Assembly: GCF_037975445.1 (NCBI RefSeq)
Contig: NZ_CP150254.1
Coordinates: 742,001 to 806,000 of the forward strand
Length of the DNA stretch: 64,000 bases
Direction: 5' to 3'
Origin: Peribacillus sp. FSL P2-0133
Lineage (GTDB): Bacteria; Bacillota; Bacilli; Bacillales; DSM-1321
Part shown: piece after piece, positions 63,216 through 64,000 of the stretch
Numbering within the stretch: position 1 is the stretch's first letter
Layout of the letters: every line of letters begins with the position of its first letter
Notes under the pieces: model-generated
What the model was told of the DNA's origin: nothing
The model's input: only the letters and a program-made list of their open reading frames with translations
Database searches by the model: none
Translations under genes and position numbers: made by a program

Positions 63216-63261
63216 TAAAAAAAGCATCCCCAACCGTCAAAAGAGAAAGTTAGAAATGCTT
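63216..63261 (-). terminator. Expression-platform terminator of the metE riboswitch
   Basis: The arms GCATTTCTAAC and GTTGGGGATGC pair with G-U wobbles and are followed by TTTTTTT. It sits just before the metE ribosome site, so ligand binding would favour its formation. Confidence 0.82.
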
Positions 63262-63346
63262 AAAATAAGAGGCATGCAGAATGCCCCTTACAATTATAAG
63301 GTCCCTAACACCTCCCTATCTCCCGTAGGTTAAAACAGTGTTGTCG

Positions 63347-63513
63347 AAATAGGCAGGTCTCCTGACTTAGGGATTATCATTAGCGGCGGCCTTCCCGATC
63401 CTTTGATCAGTGGCATATTGGATGGCGCTAACACTCCCATTACAGTGGCGGGACCGTGCCGGAATTACACCGGACTTCCCTTTTAATCCTAATTTAAAAT
63501 TAGGAACCTATTT
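63347..63513 (-). promoter_or_regulatory. Cobalamin (B12) riboswitch aptamer upstream of metE
   Basis: On the minus strand the aptamer opens AAATAGG and closes CCTATTT (P1 helix). Inside are the conserved GGGAA...CCGGTGTAATTCCGG, the B12 box with GGTCCCGCCACTGT and the GGAGACCTGCCTA end. This is the standard cobalamin riboswitch core, well placed to control metE. The other metE leader pieces lie between it and the terminator. Confidence 0.93.
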
Positions 63514-63602
63514 CCACATATGAAATTTTACAAAACCTGCCTTTATAAACTGTTTGCAGGCCGAAGATTTTTAAAATAAAAACTATTATAAAAATTTAGA
63601 CA

Positions 63603-63631
63603 ATCTTAACATATCCGACCAAAAGGGTCAA
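63603..63631 (-). promoter_or_regulatory. Promoter of the metE riboswitch transcript
   Basis: TTGACC (63631-63626) and TAAGAT (63608-63603) are 17 bases apart. Transcription would start about 80 bases before the aptamer. Confidence 0.72.
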
Positions 63632-63772
63632 CATGGAAAAAAAGATTCGGGAAAAGAATCAGTTTATTGAGTGTGTTGTTGATAAGTATGAGGTCTGTAC
63701 CTAAAAAAGAATATATTGTTTGGACAGGGAGTATGTATAGAGAGAGTGGCGTTTTGAAATGGGGCGTGGGGG

Positions 63773-64000
63773 ATGACTTTCTACATCTTGATTGCAGGAA
63801 TCATTTTTTGCATGGTGATGAGCATTCGTACGTTATTTCTTGTTGAGTCGGGAGGAAAGAAGTTTTCTCTGGAGGATATGCTGTGGCTTGGCAATTTATA
63901 TGCGACGATATTGGTTGGATTTGCACTGATTTATTTATTATACGAGCTTCAGAATCATTCGGTGATTCTTGATATGGGCAATCGGTTGGATGGCACTTTC
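63773..64000 (+). CDS. Membrane protein, partial at window end (possible potassium-channel family)
   Basis: From ATG 63773 the frame stays open through 76 codons to the edge. It has two hydrophobic segments (about 2-21 and 43-60) and reads MTFYILIAGIIFCMVMSI at the start. The size and helix layout before the expected pore are compatible with a small ion-channel-type protein, but the pore region is outside the window, so this is a guess. GGGCGTGGGGG precedes the ATG. Confidence 0.62.
   Translation, partial: MTFYILIAGIIFCMVMSIRTLFLVESGGKKFSLEDMLWLGNLYATILVGFALIYLLYELQNHSVILDMGNRLDGTF

Overview
The window reads as chromosome of a spore-forming, low-to-moderate G+C Bacillaceae, most likely Peribacillus (the former Bacillus simplex group). 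The main evidence is gene order: yfhD-yfhE-yfhF-recX-yfhH-sspK-yfhJ-yfhP-mutY-(yfhS-like)-fabL-sspE-ygaB-ygaC-ygaD ... ygaE-like ... gsaB follows the Bacillus subtilis backbone. Two small acid-soluble spore proteins (SspK, SspE), the FabL enoyl reductase and frequent TTG/GTG starts behind strong GGAGG sites agree. No rRNA, tRNA, CRISPR array, intact transposon or prophage was seen. The genus is inference; the family-level placement is firm.

Layout. 1-1.4 kb: end of a cystine-type ABC importer operon (tcyA, partial tcyB). 1.6-5.1 kb: secreted PHP-domain protein, YjgB-like secreted protein, a collapsed IS1182-type transposase relic, a Bacillaceae intergenic repeat, and a DinB-type metalloprotein. 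5.4-8.9 kb: TIGR01777 epimerase-like gene behind a near-perfect Rex operator, a PLP aminotransferase, a phi LC3-type holin and an NlpC/P60 protein lacking its catalytic residues. 8.9-12.4 kb: DUF2157/GDYXXLXY membrane pair, then a PadR-HAAS-DUF4097 envelope-stress-type operon. 12.4-20.2 kb: small ORF, PAS-GGDEF cyclase, MFS transporter, and a 1556-residue polytopic membrane protein with four tandem ~115-residue repeats. 20.3-27.7 kb: GRDP-like protein, small HTH protein, AI-2E family transporter, arginine-type ABC importer (artPQR), LysR regulator, universal stress protein. 27.8-33.2 kb: MerR-controlled beta-oxidation-type operon (SDR dehydrogenase, acyl-CoA dehydrogenase, thiolase, acyl-CoA synthetase) with a MerR-type promoter/operator and an internal cre-like site. 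33.4-33.6 kb: a dense DnaA-box cluster in a gene-free stretch.

33.6-44.3 kb is the conserved yfh/yga backbone. 44.3-50.7 kb holds an EamA transporter with a leader terminator, a small membrane protein, a flavodoxin-like protein, an EmrAB-type efflux pair with a divergent MarR regulator, and a YgaE-like protein. 51-57.6 kb: a stand-alone 1490-residue glutamate synthase and gsaB. 57.7-60.4 kb: an ABC-2 exporter operon. 60.4-63.6 kb: metE under a cobalamin riboswitch with an expression-platform terminator, overlapping by 4 nt a frameshifted acyl-CoA thioesterase. The window ends inside a membrane protein gene.

Functional themes are amino-acid uptake and sulphur/methionine metabolism (tcy, art, metE), acyl-CoA catabolism, spore and envelope proteins, and drug/acid efflux. 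Starts were chosen by Shine-Dalgarno spacing, so several differ from the longest possible reading frame. Family names were assigned by eye from motifs and remembered homologues; no database search was run.
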